DNA from: Chryseomicrobium excrementi
GTDB taxonomy: Bacteria > Bacillota > Bacilli > Bacillales_A > Planococcaceae
Assembly: GCF_002798305.1 (NCBI RefSeq)
Contig: NZ_PCGR01000001.1
Coordinates: forward strand, 310,001-374,000
Length of the DNA stretch: 64,000 nucleotides
Direction of reading: 5' to 3'
The first letter of the stretch is position 1, and each line of letters begins with the position of its first letter. Shown in pieces: positions 46,797 to 57,198 of the stretch. The notes under the pieces are model-generated. The model made no database searches and was not told where the DNA came from. It was given only the letters and a program-made list of their open reading frames with translations. A program made the position numbers and the translations under genes.

Positions 46797-48005
46797 ATGA
46801 AGAAAGTCGTTTTAGCATACTCAGGTGGACTTGATACATCCGTCGCCATCACATGGCTTAAAGATCAAGGATATGAAGTAGTGGCGGTGTGCCTAGACGT
46901 TGGTGAAGGAAAAGATTTAGACTTCATTAAAGAAAAAGCACTTCTTGTTGGAGCTACAGAAAGCTATGTAATCGACGCAAAAGAAGAGTTTGCAAATGAA
47001 TATGCACTCACTTCTATGCAAGCTCATACATGGTATGAGCAAAAATACCCACTCGTTTCTGCATTGTCTCGTCCTTTGATCGCTAAAAAATTAGTGGAAG
47101 TAGCGGAGCAAGTCGGAGCAACGGCCGTGGCTCACGGGTGTACTGGAAAAGGAAATGACCAAGTTCGTTTTGAAGTATCGTTCCAAGCGCTTGCGCCTCA
47201 CTTAGAAGTTATTGCGCCTGTTCGTGAGTGGTCGTGGAGCCGTGACGAAGAGATTGCGTATGCTAAAGAAAAGAACATTCCAATTCCTATCAACTTAGAC
47301 AGCCCGTTTTCCATCGATCAAAACTTGTGGGGACGTGCGAATGAATGTGGGATCTTAGAAGATCCGTGGGCAGCACCACCAGAAGATGCCTATGAACTAA
47401 CGGTAGCACTAGAAAATACTCCTAACACTCCAGACGTTATCGAAATCGAGTTTCAAGCTGGAGTTCCTACTTCATTAAACGGAGTGAACTACGCACTGAG
47501 CGATTTGATTCAAGAGCTGAACAAAGTAGCAGGAAAACATGGAGTCGGTCGTATTGATCACGTCGAGAATCGCCTAGTTGGTATCAAATCACGTGAAGTT
47601 TATGAGATCCCAGGAGCACACACGCTTCTGATTGCACATAAAGAACTTGAAGACATCACGCTTGTCAAAGAGCTTGCGCATTTCAAACCTGTGATGGAGA
47701 AAAAGTTAACAGAGCTGATTTATGAAGGACTTTGGTTCTCACCACTGCGCACAGCACTGCAAGCCTTTTTAAAGGAAACGCAACAATACGTCAACGGTAC
47801 GGTTCGCGTAAAGCTCTTCAAAGGTCACGCTATTGTGGAAGGCCGTAAGTCACCAAACTCTCTATATGATGAGAAACTTGCAACGTACTCAACGGATGAT
47901 GCATTCAACCACGCATCTGCAGTAGGCTTTATCGAGCTATGGGGACTTCCAACAAAAGTCCATGCAGTCATTAACAAACAACAGGAGCAGAAGGTGACGG
48001 TATGA
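46797..48005 (+). CDS. argG: Argininosuccinate synthase
   Basis: A 402-residue ATP pyrophosphatase ligating citrulline and aspartate in arginine synthesis. It has the PP-loop [45 protein letters not shown] and [16 protein letters not shown]. The ATG follows CATGGAGGTTTTATT; an upstream in-frame ATG inside the operator is rejected. It overlaps argH by four bases. Confidence 0.97.
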   Translation: MKKVVLAYSGGLDTSVAITWLKDQGYEVVAVCLDVGEGKDLDFIKEKALLVGATESYVIDAKEEFANEYALTSMQAHTWYEQKYPLVSALSRPLIAKKLVEVAEQVGATAVAHGCTGKGNDQVRFEVSFQALAPHLEVIAPVREWSWSRDEEIAYAKEKNIPIPINLDSPFSIDQNLWGRANECGILEDPWAAPPEDAYELTVALENTPNTPDVIEIEFQAGVPTSLNGVNYALSDLIQELNKVAGKHGVGRIDHVENRLVGIKSREVYEIPGAHTLLIAHKELEDITLVKELAHFKPVMEKKLTELIYEGLWFSPLRTALQAFLKETQQYVNGTVRVKLFKGHAIVEGRKSPNSLYDEKLATYSTDDAFNHASAVGFIELWGLPTKVHAVINKQQEQKVTV

Positions 48006-49372
48006 CGAAGTTATGGGGAGGTCGTTTTCAACAGACGGCCGAACAGTGGGTCGATGCATTCGGCGCATCCATCCACTTTGACCAAGCGCTGGTGATGGAA
48101 GATATTACGGGGAGCTTGGCGCATGTTCAGATGCTCGGGGAGCAAGGGATTTTATCTGTTGATGAAGTAAAGCAGATCACTGACGGCCTTCACGTTTTGC
48201 AAGCAAAAGCTGAAAACGGGGAGCTTGAGTTTTCCATTGATCAAGAAGACATCCACTTAAATCTTGAAAAGCAGCTGATTGATCTGATTGGTCCGGTCGG
48301 AGGTAAGTTGCACACCGGCCGTAGTCGAAATGATCAAGTAGCGACAGATATGCACCTGTATTTGAAAAAGCGTACGAATGAGATTATCGATCTGATTGTA
48401 GCGTTTCAAAAAGTGCTAGTAACGCAAGCGGAAACACATGTGGAGACACTTGCACCAGGGTATACCCATTTGCAGCGCGCACAACCTGTCTCTTTCGGTC
48501 ATCATCTCATGACGTATTTCTGGATGCTGGAGCGTGATAAAGCACGTTTCGTTGATGGATTGAAGAGAACGGATTGCTCGCCTTTAGGTGCTGGGGCTCT
48601 TGCTGGTACGACATTCCCGATTGACCGTTCACGTTCTGCGGAACTATTAGGCTTTTCATCTATTTATGAGAACAGTTTGGATGCGGTGAGTGACCGTGAT
48701 TTTATCGTGGAGTTTTTAAGTGCGTCATCTCTACTCATGACACATTTGTCTCGCTTTGCAGAAGAGATTATCTTATGGTCGAGCCAAGAGTTTTCTTTCA
48801 TTGAACTATCTGATGCGTTTTCTACGGGATCAAGCATCATGCCTCAGAAGAAGAACCCAGACATGGCCGAACTGATCCGTGGCAAGACGGGGCGCGTTTA
48901 TGGCAACTTGTTTGGTTTGCTGACTGTACTTAAAGGGCTGCCACTTGCATATAACAAAGACATGCAAGAAGACAAAGAAGGCATGTTTGATACTGTGGAG
49001 ACGGTGATGGGCTCATTGAAAATCTTTGCTGGTATGGTCGAATCCATGACGGTACGCACGGAAACCCTCGAAGCAGCAGTCGAGTCTGATTTCTCGAATG
49101 CGACGGAGCTTGCGGATTATTTGGCTACCAAAGGGATGCCGTTCCGTGAAGCGCATGACGTTACGGGTCGTGTTGTGTTCCATTGCATTCAAAACGGCAT
49201 TTTCTTAAAAGACGTTTCTCTTGCAACGTATCAAGACTACTCTTCTTTAATAGAAGAAGATATCTATACCGCTCTATCTCCGCGTGAAGCGGTCCGCAGA
49301 CGAAACTCACTTGGAGGCACTGGTTTTGAACAGGTGCGCTTGCAACTTCAGAAAGCGAAGGCGTTGTTATAA
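48002..49372 (+). CDS. argH: Argininosuccinate lyase
   Basis: A 456-residue fumarase-superfamily lyase producing arginine and fumarate. It shows [46 protein letters not shown], and the family signature [21 protein letters not shown] with the catalytic serine loop. ATG overlaps the argG stop. No close terminator follows; the hairpin at 49467 is the first candidate. Confidence 0.97.
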   Translation: MTKLWGGRFQQTAEQWVDAFGASIHFDQALVMEDITGSLAHVQMLGEQGILSVDEVKQITDGLHVLQAKAENGELEFSIDQEDIHLNLEKQLIDLIGPVGGKLHTGRSRNDQVATDMHLYLKKRTNEIIDLIVAFQKVLVTQAETHVETLAPGYTHLQRAQPVSFGHHLMTYFWMLERDKARFVDGLKRTDCSPLGAGALAGTTFPIDRSRSAELLGFSSIYENSLDAVSDRDFIVEFLSASSLLMTHLSRFAEEIILWSSQEFSFIELSDAFSTGSSIMPQKKNPDMAELIRGKTGRVYGNLFGLLTVLKGLPLAYNKDMQEDKEGMFDTVETVMGSLKIFAGMVESMTVRTETLEAAVESDFSNATELADYLATKGMPFREAHDVTGRVVFHCIQNGIFLKDVSLATYQDYSSLIEEDIYTALSPREAVRRRNSLGGTGFEQVRLQLQKAKALL

Positions 49373-49452
49373 GTCGAAGTTCAATCTCGTAAAAGACTCT
49401 ATTTCTTTTTAGCTGAAGATTTTCTTCTTTATCGTGACGATGGGCTTTCTCT

Positions 49453-49725
49453 AAGAACTATAAATCAAAGGTGCAGGACTCGCTTTTCGAGCGAGTCCTG
49501 CACCTTTCTTCATCGTACTTGAAAAAATCCACATCTTGAAGTAGAAGAAACTCAGTCTGCCACTGCTTTTCTGGAAGTTGTAGAATCTCATAATCCCAGA
49601 GTCGGCCCTGCCTCTATTCATTGTCAAGAACCACTTAGCAATCTCTAATGTAACAAGGCAGAGTCGGGCTGTACTGGAGCAAGGCCCGATAATTCAAGCT
49701 TGTAATCACAGTCTAGGACGGCAAG
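49453..49725 (+). repeat. Hairpin-containing ~270-bp element, copy 1 (left border of the hsd island)
   Basis: It begins with TAAGAAC and an 18-bp perfect hairpin (49467-49484 / 49490-49507), then TTCTTCAT, a core GTCGGCCCTGCCTCTAT (49601-49617), a second core CGGGCTGTACTGGAGC/AAGGCCCGAT (49665-49690, itself a TCGGGC/GCCCGA hairpin) and GTCTAGGACGGCAAG (49711-49725). Copy 2 at 57199-57468 has the same blocks in the same order on the opposite strand, with a different hairpin stem sequence. Intervening stretches are diverged. No intact protein frame. Nature unknown: non-autonomous mobile repeat or structured RNA. Confidence 0.75.
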
Positions 49726-49820
49726 CCTGCAGCAAACGCCAAGATATTATTAAACCTCTGCATTCTACCACAATCCCCTATTCTCTAAACTCCTCCAGAA
49801 GAAAAGACCCCGGGTGAGGT

Positions 49821-49925
49821 GCCTGTCTTAGACTCAATTCTGGCAGTTGATGAGACTCAGTTCGAGACGAAGTCGAAGAAGTGTGGCTCTTCAACTGCCG
49901 ATTTAGAATTGTGGCTGTGACAGGC
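49821..49925. repeat. 105-nt nested palindrome upstream of hsdM
   Basis: Four stems nest around one centre: GCCTGTC/GACAGGC (49821-49827, 49919-49925), CAATTCT/AGAATTG (49835-49841, 49905-49911), GGCAGTTGA/TCAACTGCC (49842-49850, 49891-49899) and TTCGA/TCGAA (49861-49865, 49873-49877). The outer GTGCCTGTC...GACAGGC motif recalls REP-type palindromes of Bacillales mobilised by IS200-like transposases; none is encoded nearby. The remaining 49926-50090 holds only AT-rich sequence before hsdM. Confidence 0.65.
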
Positions 49926-50090
49926 TCCGCATAACTTACACTACGAAGCTACAGGAATATTTAGTTCTATTCCTACGCTTTGTTTTCCAAAAACCACCTA
50001 AATTCTTTACTACATCTAGTAAAGCGCTTACCAAATAGGTAAAATAAAAAGGAATACATATAAACTAACAACAAGAATGAGGTATATTAG

Positions 50091-52103
50091 ATGATAAATT
50101 TTCAAGACAAAGTAAGCTTTATTTGGTCAATCGCTGAAGTGTTACGCGGGCCATACAAACCAGAAGATTACGGAAAAGTGATTTTACCACTTGCCGTATT
50201 ACGTCGCTTTGACTGCGTACTCGAGAGCACAAAAGAATACGTACTATCTTCTAAGAAACAATATGAAAACCTTGCCGAAGAAGCACGTGAACAAGTGTTA
50301 ACGCGCGTTTCAAAACAAAACTTCTTCAATACTAGCAACTATGATTTCAACAAACTACTTTCAGATTCAGACAATATCGCCGACAATTTACGCGATTATA
50401 TCCGTGGATTCTCGAAAGTAGCTCGAGACATCATGGATCACTTTGACTTTGACCGTCAAATTGAAAAGTTAGAGAAGAATAATCTTCTCTATCTTACAAT
50501 CAAGCGTTTTAGTGAGATTGATTTGCACCCTGAAATCGTTTCCAATGTGGAGATGGGTTACGTTTTTGAAGAACTAATCCGTCGTTTCAACGAGAATGCG
50601 GAGGCAGGTGATCACTACACGCCTCGTGAAGTGATTACACTTATGACACACTTGTTATTTGCACATGATGATCAAGAAATCTTACATAAACCTGGATTAA
50701 CACAAACCCTATATGATTGTGCCGCTGGAACTGGAGGAATGGGTTCAGTTGCTCAGGAGTACCTAAAGGAGCACAATCCTACTGCTCACTTAGAATTTTT
50801 CGGTCAAGAAATTAATGATGAATCTTACGCTATTTGTAAAGCTGACTTATTAATAAAAGGTGAAGATGCAAGCAATATTCGTCTTGGAAACACTTTAACT
50901 AACGATCAGTTTGCAAACGAAAAATTCGACTACTTAATCAGTAACCCTCCTTATGGAGTCGATTGGAAATCTTTTGAAAAACCGATTAAAGACGAATCCG
51001 AAACACTAGGCTATAAAGGTCGCTTTGGTCCAGGGACACCTCGTACAAGTGACGGACAACTTTTATTCTTATTACACTTACTTTCTAAAATGAAACCTGT
51101 GTCTGCTGAGAACCCCCAAGGCTCACGCTTAGCTATAATTATGAACGGTTCGCCATTATTTACTGGAGACGCAGGTTCCGGCGAGAGTGAAATTCGCAGA
51201 TACGTTTTAGAAAACGATTTAGTTGAAGGAATTGTCGCTCTGCCAAATGATTTGTTTTACAATACGGGGATTGCGACCTACATCTGGATTTTAACAAATA
51301 ACAAAGCACCTCTAACAAAAGGGAAAGTGCGTCTTGTAAATGCTGTCGATTTCTTGAAAAAGATGAAAAAATCAATGGGTAACAAACGTAACGAAATCAC
51401 TAGCAATCAAATTGATGAGATTGTTAGATTATATGGCGATTTCCGAGAACATGAACACGTGAAAATTTTTGATAATGAAGACTTCGGATATTCAAAAATT
51501 ACTGTGGAACGCCCACTTCGAATTAATTTCCAGGCTTCAGAAAAGCGAATTGCACGTGTGCTCGAACAAAAAGCATTCAGTAATCTTGCAACTCCTAAGA
51601 AAAAAGGCGATGCTGGGCACTTCGAAATTGAAGAAGGCAAGAAACTGCAAACTCAAATTGTTTATGTGCTACGTCAGCTAGATCAAGAACAACTTTATAA
51701 AAATCGAGAAGAATTCACAGCTATATTGAAGAAAGCGTTTAAAGACGCAGGAATCACAGTATCTGCTCCTGTCTTAAAAGCTGTACTCTCTGGATTGTCT
51801 GAAAAAGATGAGACTGCAGACATCTGCATGAAAAACAAAACGGACCAAGAACCAGATTCAGATCTGCGAGATACGGAGAGTGTGCCATTAAAAAAAGACA
51901 TTCAAGAATATTTTACACGCGAAGTTCTTCCACACGTTCCAGACGCTTGGATCGACGAATCCAAAACTAAGATCGGTTACGAGATTCCATTCACTCGCCA
52001 ATTCTATAAATACACTGCGCTCAGAAGCTCAACAGAAATCATGGAAGAAATTCGTGTATTAGAAGCGGAGATTGCTGAGCAATTGAAGAAGGTGATGGGA
52101 TGA
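50091..52103 (+). CDS. hsdM: Type I restriction-modification methyltransferase subunit HsdM
   Basis: A 670-residue N6-adenine methyltransferase subunit. An N-terminal HsdM helical domain (about 6-150, FIWSIAEVLRGPYKPEDYGK) precedes the SAM domain with motif I DCAAGTGGMG (about 209) and the catalytic motif IV SNPPYGVDW (about 285). A C-terminal extension of about 150 residues contains helical segments ending in EIRVLEAEIAEQLKKVMG that may contact HsdS. Overlaps hsdS by four bases. The operon is not part of the conserved yqj order and is AT-richer, so it is likely acquired. Confidence 0.95.
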   Translation: MINFQDKVSFIWSIAEVLRGPYKPEDYGKVILPLAVLRRFDCVLESTKEYVLSSKKQYENLAEEAREQVLTRVSKQNFFNTSNYDFNKLLSDSDNIADNLRDYIRGFSKVARDIMDHFDFDRQIEKLEKNNLLYLTIKRFSEIDLHPEIVSNVEMGYVFEELIRRFNENAEAGDHYTPREVITLMTHLLFAHDDQEILHKPGLTQTLYDCAAGTGGMGSVAQEYLKEHNPTAHLEFFGQEINDESYAICKADLLIKGEDASNIRLGNTLTNDQFANEKFDYLISNPPYGVDWKSFEKPIKDESETLGYKGRFGPGTPRTSDGQLLFLLHLLSKMKPVSAENPQGSRLAIIMNGSPLFTGDAGSGESEIRRYVLENDLVEGIVALPNDLFYNTGIATYIWILTNNKAPLTKGKVRLVNAVDFLKKMKKSMGNKRNEITSNQIDEIVRLYGDFREHEHVKIFDNEDFGYSKITVERPLRINFQASEKRIARVLEQKAFSNLATPKKKGDAGHFEIEEGKKLQTQIVYVLRQLDQEQLYKNREEFTAILKKAFKDAGITVSAPVLKAVLSGLSEKDETADICMKNKTDQEPDSDLRDTESVPLKKDIQEYFTREVLPHVPDAWIDESKTKIGYEIPFTRQFYKYTALRSSTEIMEEIRVLEAEIAEQLKKVMG

Positions 52104-53428
52104 TTGAACAAAAATCAAATTGGTTTGGATCTATTCCAAAAGAGTGGAGTGTTACCAGTTTAAAAAAGGCTATATCATTAGCCTACAGATACCCTACTTA
52201 TTATGGGATTGATTATGTAGGTGAAGGTATTTTAGAGGTTAGGGGAGAAATGTTAAGAACTGACGGGCAAATCTCTTTAGAAAATTCAAGCCCAAGATAT
52301 ATATCTTTAGAAACTTCAAACAGATTCCCTTTAACTATATTAGAAAAAGGAGATTTAGTAATTTCTGTACGAGGTACTATTGGTAAAGTAGGAATAGTAG
52401 ATGAAGATATAGCCGGTAGCAATATTACAGCAAATCTATTGCGTCTAAAAATCATAAAGAAGCTATTTGTTCCGGAATATCTTTTTTGGTTGATTAGAAA
52501 CCATGTTTTTCTCGCTCATTTAAATAATGTTTCAGATTCAACTACTATAAAAACAATAACTTTACCTACCTTTTTATCGATTGAAATTCCTTCTCCTACT
52601 TTATTGGTTCAAAATAAGATTGTGAAGTATCTAAATCAAAAAGTCCAAAGTATAGATAATATAGTGGTTCAGAAGCAAAATTTAATAAATCTTTTAGAAC
52701 AACAACGTCAATCCATAATCACCGAAGCCGTCACAAAAGGTTTAAATCCGAATGTGAAAATGAAAGATTCGGGTGTTGAATGGATTGGAGAGATTCCTGA
52801 AAATTGGAGTGTCAAGAAAGTTAAGTACTTGATTTCAGAACCTTTATCTTACGGTGCAAATGAATCTGCAGAATTAGATGATAGAGAATTGCCACGGTAT
52901 ATCAGGATAACAGATATTGATGACAGTGGTAAGTTAAGAGAATCTACTTTCAAATCAATATCTAAAGAAATAGCCAATCTGTACAATGTTAAAAATGGTG
53001 ATATTTTACTTGCAAGAAGTGGTGCAACTGTTGGAAAGTCATACTTCCACAGAGAAAGTGAATCAGCTTCGCATGCTGGATATTTAATTAAACTTAGAGC
53101 AAAAAATTACAAAATAGGAGAGTATATTTATCTCTACACGCAATCTTATATATATTCTCAGTGGATCAACTCAAATTTAATTCAAGCTACTATACAAAAT
53201 GTGAGTGCAGAGAAATATGCTAATTTATATGTATCAATTCCTGACAGGATAGAAGAAGTAGAATTAATAGTAAATAATATAAAACACCGAATTGATGAAA
53301 TTAATTCTTTGATTCAAAAAATAAAAATTGAAATAAATTTAATTAAAGAATACCGCCAATCCTTAATCTACGAAGCAGTGACTGGAAAAATTGATATAAG
53401 TGAGATGGAACTTGAAGAAGTGAGGTGA
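52100..53428 (+). CDS. hsdS: Type I restriction-modification specificity subunit HsdS
   Basis: A 442-residue DNA-recognition subunit with two target recognition domains. TRD1 starts at SNWFGSIPKEWSVTSLKKAI (about 5-175) and TRD2 at DSGVEWIGEIPENWSVKKVK (about 222-400). The two conserved helical spacers are LINLLEQQRQSIITEAVTKGLN (about 195) and the C-terminal KEYRQSLIYEAVTGKIDI. It therefore should recognise a bipartite sequence. It is markedly AT-rich compared with hsdM and hsdR, as common for swapped specificity genes. Single hsdS, no recombinase beside it. Confidence 0.94.
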   Translation: MIEQKSNWFGSIPKEWSVTSLKKAISLAYRYPTYYGIDYVGEGILEVRGEMLRTDGQISLENSSPRYISLETSNRFPLTILEKGDLVISVRGTIGKVGIVDEDIAGSNITANLLRLKIIKKLFVPEYLFWLIRNHVFLAHLNNVSDSTTIKTITLPTFLSIEIPSPTLLVQNKIVKYLNQKVQSIDNIVVQKQNLINLLEQQRQSIITEAVTKGLNPNVKMKDSGVEWIGEIPENWSVKKVKYLISEPLSYGANESAELDDRELPRYIRITDIDDSGKLRESTFKSISKEIANLYNVKNGDILLARSGATVGKSYFHRESESASHAGYLIKLRAKNYKIGEYIYLYTQSYIYSQWINSNLIQATIQNVSAEKYANLYVSIPDRIEEVELIVNNIKHRIDEINSLIQKIKIEINLIKEYRQSLIYEAVTGKIDISEMELEEVR

Positions 53429-53432
53429 CGAT

Positions 53433-56423
53433 ATGGCAATTGACTCGTCTGAAAAAGGATTTGAAGAGAATATTGAAAAGGCACTTTGTGAAGTGGGGTA
53501 CGATAAGCGAAAGCTCGAAGGCAAGGCAAGTAGCTTGTTCAAAGAACATGCACTTGACGTAGAAGAACTGTTTCAGTTTCTAGAGCAAACTCAAGCTAAA
53601 TCCATGCGTATTTTGGAAAAGAGTTACGGCGCGGACTATCAGCAGCATGTGCTAAAACGTATCAAAGATCAACTTCATAATCGTGGGTTAGTCGAATGTT
53701 TACGTAAAGGTGTTCAAGATCGAGGAGTGACGCTTCGTCTTGCATATAACAAGCCACCTACGGATATGAACCAAATGCTGAACGAACTTTATCAGATGAA
53801 CCGTTTTCGAGTATCGCGACAAATGTTCTATAGTGACAAACACACTAACAGTTTAGATATAGTGCTTCTACTTAATGGGTTACCAGTAGTGGTGATGGAG
53901 CTGAAAAATCAGTTCACGAACCAAACGGTAGAACACGCAATGAAGCAGCTAAAGTTTGACCGCAATCCAAATGAACCGCTGTTTAGATTCAATGAACGCG
54001 TAGCGGTTTATTTCGCTGTGGATACCGATGAAGTATTTATGACGACGAGACTAGCAAAAGACAAGACATACTTCTTACCTTTTAATCAAGGGAACCAAGG
54101 CGGGAAAGGGAATCCGCTTACTTATGAAAACACATACCGGACTCATTATTTATGGGATACGATTTTAACTCCTGATAGTTTACTCGATATTTTATTCCGC
54201 TTTGTCTTTGTGAAAAAAGACGACATTTTAGATTCGGACGGCAAGCTTCTACATACAAGAGAAATGCTGATTTTTCCACGTTATCATCAATTAGATGTAG
54301 TGAGGAAGTTAGAGCATGATGTCAAACAGAAGTCTGTTGGTGTGAATTATTTGATTCAACACTCCGCAGGGTCTGGGAAGACAAACTCAATTTCGTGGCT
54401 ATCGCATCGCTTGGCGAAGCTTCATAACGAAGACAACGAAGCAGTATTTAGCAGTGTCATCGTCATCACGGATCGACGCGTTCTTGATAAGCAACTTCAA
54501 GATGCCGTTTATCAACTTGAGCACAAAGCAGGTATGGTCGAGCGTATCAATGAAGACTCTGACCAATTGGCTCGTGCTATTAACAATGAAACGCGTATTA
54601 TCATCACTACACTTCAAAAGTTCCCGTTTATTTTAGAAAAAGTTGCGGGACTTGAGCGGAAAAAATATGCCGTCATCATAGATGAAGCTCATTCGTCACA
54701 AGGTGGGAAAGCATCCACTGCTTTGACCAATGCATTATCCGATAAAACATTAGAAGCCGCCTACAAAGAAGACCGTATTGCTGAAGAAAACTTAGATGAT
54801 ACGGATGAAAAGATTGTAGAAGCTATTTTAAAGAGCGGAAAACAAGATAATGTCTCGTTCTTCGCATTTACAGCGACTCCGAAACCAAAGACACTTGAGA
54901 AATTCGGTACACTGAGTCCCGATGGTAAGCCTCAAGCCTTTCATGAATACACAATGCGTCAAGCCATAGAAGAAGGCTTTATTTTAGACGTGCTTGAAAA
55001 CTACACAACGTACCAAACGTTTTGGAAAATCGCGAAAACAGTTGATGACGATCCAGAAGTCTCGCAAAAACAAGCAACGAAGAAACTTGCGCAGTATGTA
55101 TCCTTACATCCGCATAGCATCGCTCAAAAGACGGAAATCATCGTTGAACACTACCGCAATTTTGTGCAGCGTAAAATTGGTGGCCGTGCGAAAGCCATGG
55201 TCGTCACAGCTAGTCGCCTTCACGCCGTGCGTTATAAAATCGCTTTCGATAAGTATATCGAAGCCATGGGCTATACTGATTTAAAAACAGTTGTCGCTTT
55301 CTCTGGAACCGTAAATGACGGAAACATTCCGTATACCGAATCAGGGATGAACAACTTCTCGGATAAAGAGTTGCCGACGAAATTTAATTCTGATGAGTTC
55401 AAAGTACTGCTTGTGGCTGAAAAATATCAAACAGGATTTGATGAGCCACTTCTTCATACGATGTACGTCGATAAACCACTTAGCGGTATTAAGGCCGTGC
55501 AAACTTTATCTCGACTCAACCGCACGTGTCCAGGAAAAGAAGATACGTTTGTTCTCGACTTTGTAAACGATCCAGATGAAATCAAAGCGTCATTCCAGCC
55601 GTATTATGAATCAACAAGCTTATCGGAAGTAACAGATCCGAACATTTTATATGATATGCAATCAGAGATTGAAAACTATCAGCTTTTCATACCCGAAGAA
55701 GTGCAAGCGGTAAATGAGCTTGAAGTTGCTGGTGGACCGCAAAAGTCTGTCAAAGCTCAACAAACTTTAAACGCGGTCATTGATCAAGGCGTTGAACGAT
55801 TCAAACGTCTTCCTGAAGAAGATCAAATTGCATTTAAAGACGTGGCTTTGAAATTCACGCGCACATATAGCTTTGTTCTTCAAGTCGTGACGTTTATTGA
55901 TTTAGGCCTTCATAAGCACTATATCTATTTAAACTATTTGCTGCGTAAACTGCCAAGAAGTTCTGTAGATAAAGATATCTATCTCGCTGACGACGTCGCA
56001 CTCGAATACTACCGCAATCAAAAAGTATTTGAAGGCAGCATCGAACTCGAAAAAACCGGTGGCTCTGAACTTGACCCACAAAAACACGGCGCAGGTGGGG
56101 CAGTAGAAGACGAAAAAGTCCGTCTCTCTTCTATCCTCGACAAGCTTAACGATCGCTTCGGCACCGAGTTCACAGAAACCGACTACCTATCTCGTGAACA
56201 AGTAAAAGAAGACATCCTAAACAGCGACGATATCCGTCAAAAAGCTCAAAACAACACAAAAGAAAACTTCAAATTCGCGTTTGAGCGGACCTTTATGGAC
56301 TTTGTTATTGATCGTATGAACACCAACCAAGACTTCTTCATGAAAATTCTTGAGAATCCAGAATTTAAAGCTTATATCATGGAGGATATGATGAATGAGA
56401 TTTATGGAGAAGTGAATCAGTAA
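53433..56423 (+). CDS. hsdR: Type I restriction endonuclease subunit HsdR
   Basis: A 996-residue motor and nuclease subunit. The N-terminal PD-(D/E)xK nuclease has SLDIVLLLNGLPVVVMELKN (about 145-160); the SF2 translocase has Walker A IQHSAGSGKTNSI (about 310), DEAH box IIDEAHSSQG (about 415), FFAFTATPKPKTLEKFG, and motif VI-like QTLSRLNRTCPGK. A long helical C-terminus binds the methylase. ATG follows GAGGTGACGAT four bases after hsdS. All motifs are intact, so restriction is probably active. Confidence 0.95.
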   Translation: MAIDSSEKGFEENIEKALCEVGYDKRKLEGKASSLFKEHALDVEELFQFLEQTQAKSMRILEKSYGADYQQHVLKRIKDQLHNRGLVECLRKGVQDRGVTLRLAYNKPPTDMNQMLNELYQMNRFRVSRQMFYSDKHTNSLDIVLLLNGLPVVVMELKNQFTNQTVEHAMKQLKFDRNPNEPLFRFNERVAVYFAVDTDEVFMTTRLAKDKTYFLPFNQGNQGGKGNPLTYENTYRTHYLWDTILTPDSLLDILFRFVFVKKDDILDSDGKLLHTREMLIFPRYHQLDVVRKLEHDVKQKSVGVNYLIQHSAGSGKTNSISWLSHRLAKLHNEDNEAVFSSVIVITDRRVLDKQLQDAVYQLEHKAGMVERINEDSDQLARAINNETRIIITTLQKFPFILEKVAGLERKKYAVIIDEAHSSQGGKASTALTNALSDKTLEAAYKEDRIAEENLDDTDEKIVEAILKSGKQDNVSFFAFTATPKPKTLEKFGTLSPDGKPQAFHEYTMRQAIEEGFILDVLENYTTYQTFWKIAKTVDDDPEVSQKQATKKLAQYVSLHPHSIAQKTEIIVEHYRNFVQRKIGGRAKAMVVTASRLHAVRYKIAFDKYIEAMGYTDLKTVVAFSGTVNDGNIPYTESGMNNFSDKELPTKFNSDEFKVLLVAEKYQTGFDEPLLHTMYVDKPLSGIKAVQTLSRLNRTCPGKEDTFVLDFVNDPDEIKASFQPYYESTSLSEVTDPNILYDMQSEIENYQLFIPEEVQAVNELEVAGGPQKSVKAQQTLNAVIDQGVERFKRLPEEDQIAFKDVALKFTRTYSFVLQVVTFIDLGLHKHYIYLNYLLRKLPRSSVDKDIYLADDVALEYYRNQKVFEGSIELEKTGGSELDPQKHGAGGAVEDEKVRLSSILDKLNDRFGTEFTETDYLSREQVKEDILNSDDIRQKAQNNTKENFKFAFERTFMDFVIDRMNTNQDFFMKILENPEFKAYIMEDMMNEIYGEVNQ

Positions 56424-56434
56424 TTTTAGCCGTG

Positions 56435-56467
56435 CCCTTGAACATATAAGTTTAAGGGACTTTTTTT
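56435..56467 (+). terminator. Terminator of the hsd operon
   Basis: CCCTTGAAC (56435-56443) pairs with GTTTAAGGG (56450-56458) with one G-T pair, followed by AC and seven T. Confidence 0.8.
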
Positions 56468-56539
56468 ATTACATTTTACAAGTAGCAGTATTTACCTTTT
56501 TAAATAATGGTATAATAAGGGAAAAAGCAGGTGATGTAA

Positions 56540-57133
56540 TTGAAGAAATTTAACCCATCTATTTTATTGTTTGTTATTGCTCTTGGAATATTTGTTGGTT
56601 TAAATCTTAATAATGATTTTTTTAGTACAACTGAAAGCTTATTAGATGGCATAGCATCTTCTGAGGTTTCGCAAGAGCAAGCGGAGGCTACCGTATTTAA
56701 TACTGAGAACCAGTCGGGCAATACCTCAAAACTAAACTATGAAATTATTTATTCTATTGTAAAAAGGTACGACGGTGGAACATCCTATTATGTATTATTA
56801 GAATCAGTAGATTTAAATTCTGCTGTATTTATGGATGATGTGAAATACATAGTTGATGAATTGGTTCGCGAAAAAGGTGAAAAAATTTCAATCGAAATTT
56901 TCGATAATCGCGATGCATTGGAACTAGCCTATAAACAATATGGTGATTTATCTTTAGAGCGAACATTAACAGAAAGCGAAAATCTATGGCAAGCACGTCA
57001 TTATATAGCTGCTTATTCTGGAAATCTCGAGACAGGAATTTATTTTAATACACTCTTAATGTTTCCTTCAGCATCTTCTGATCATCCTGAAGTTGGAGAA
57101 TTTGTGGCTATAACAGAATACAATCCTGAATAA
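56540..57133 (+). CDS. Hypothetical protein with N-terminal membrane segment
   Basis: A 197-residue protein not recognised. Residues about 6-24 (PSILLFVIALGIFVGLNLN) form a membrane anchor or uncleaved signal without an obvious lipobox; the rest is hydrophilic and probably outside the cell, with a mixed alpha/beta pattern (YSIVKRYDGGTSYYVLLESV, KYIVDELVREKGEKISIEIF). Start is TTG behind CAGGTGATG. It has its own transcription after the hsd terminator but lies inside the element-bounded island, so it may be cargo. AT-rich like hsdS. Confidence 0.7.
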   Translation: MKKFNPSILLFVIALGIFVGLNLNNDFFSTTESLLDGIASSEVSQEQAEATVFNTENQSGNTSKLNYEIIYSIVKRYDGGTSYYVLLESVDLNSAVFMDDVKYIVDELVREKGEKISIEIFDNRDALELAYKQYGDLSLERTLTESENLWQARHYIAAYSGNLETGIYFNTLLMFPSASSDHPEVGEFVAITEYNPE

Positions 57134-57198
57134 TCCTGAATTATTGTTTAATACCCGTGCCAAGACAATTTTGATTATTACTTGTTTGTGTTTCTTAA

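Noticed and set aside
50018-50033. cre-like AAGCGCTTAC upstream of hsdM
   Set aside because: The outer positions do not match the cre consensus, and restriction genes are not usual CcpA targets.
52100-53428. Phase-variable hsdS inversion system
   Set aside because: Only one hsdS, no second partial specificity gene and no recombinase nearby.
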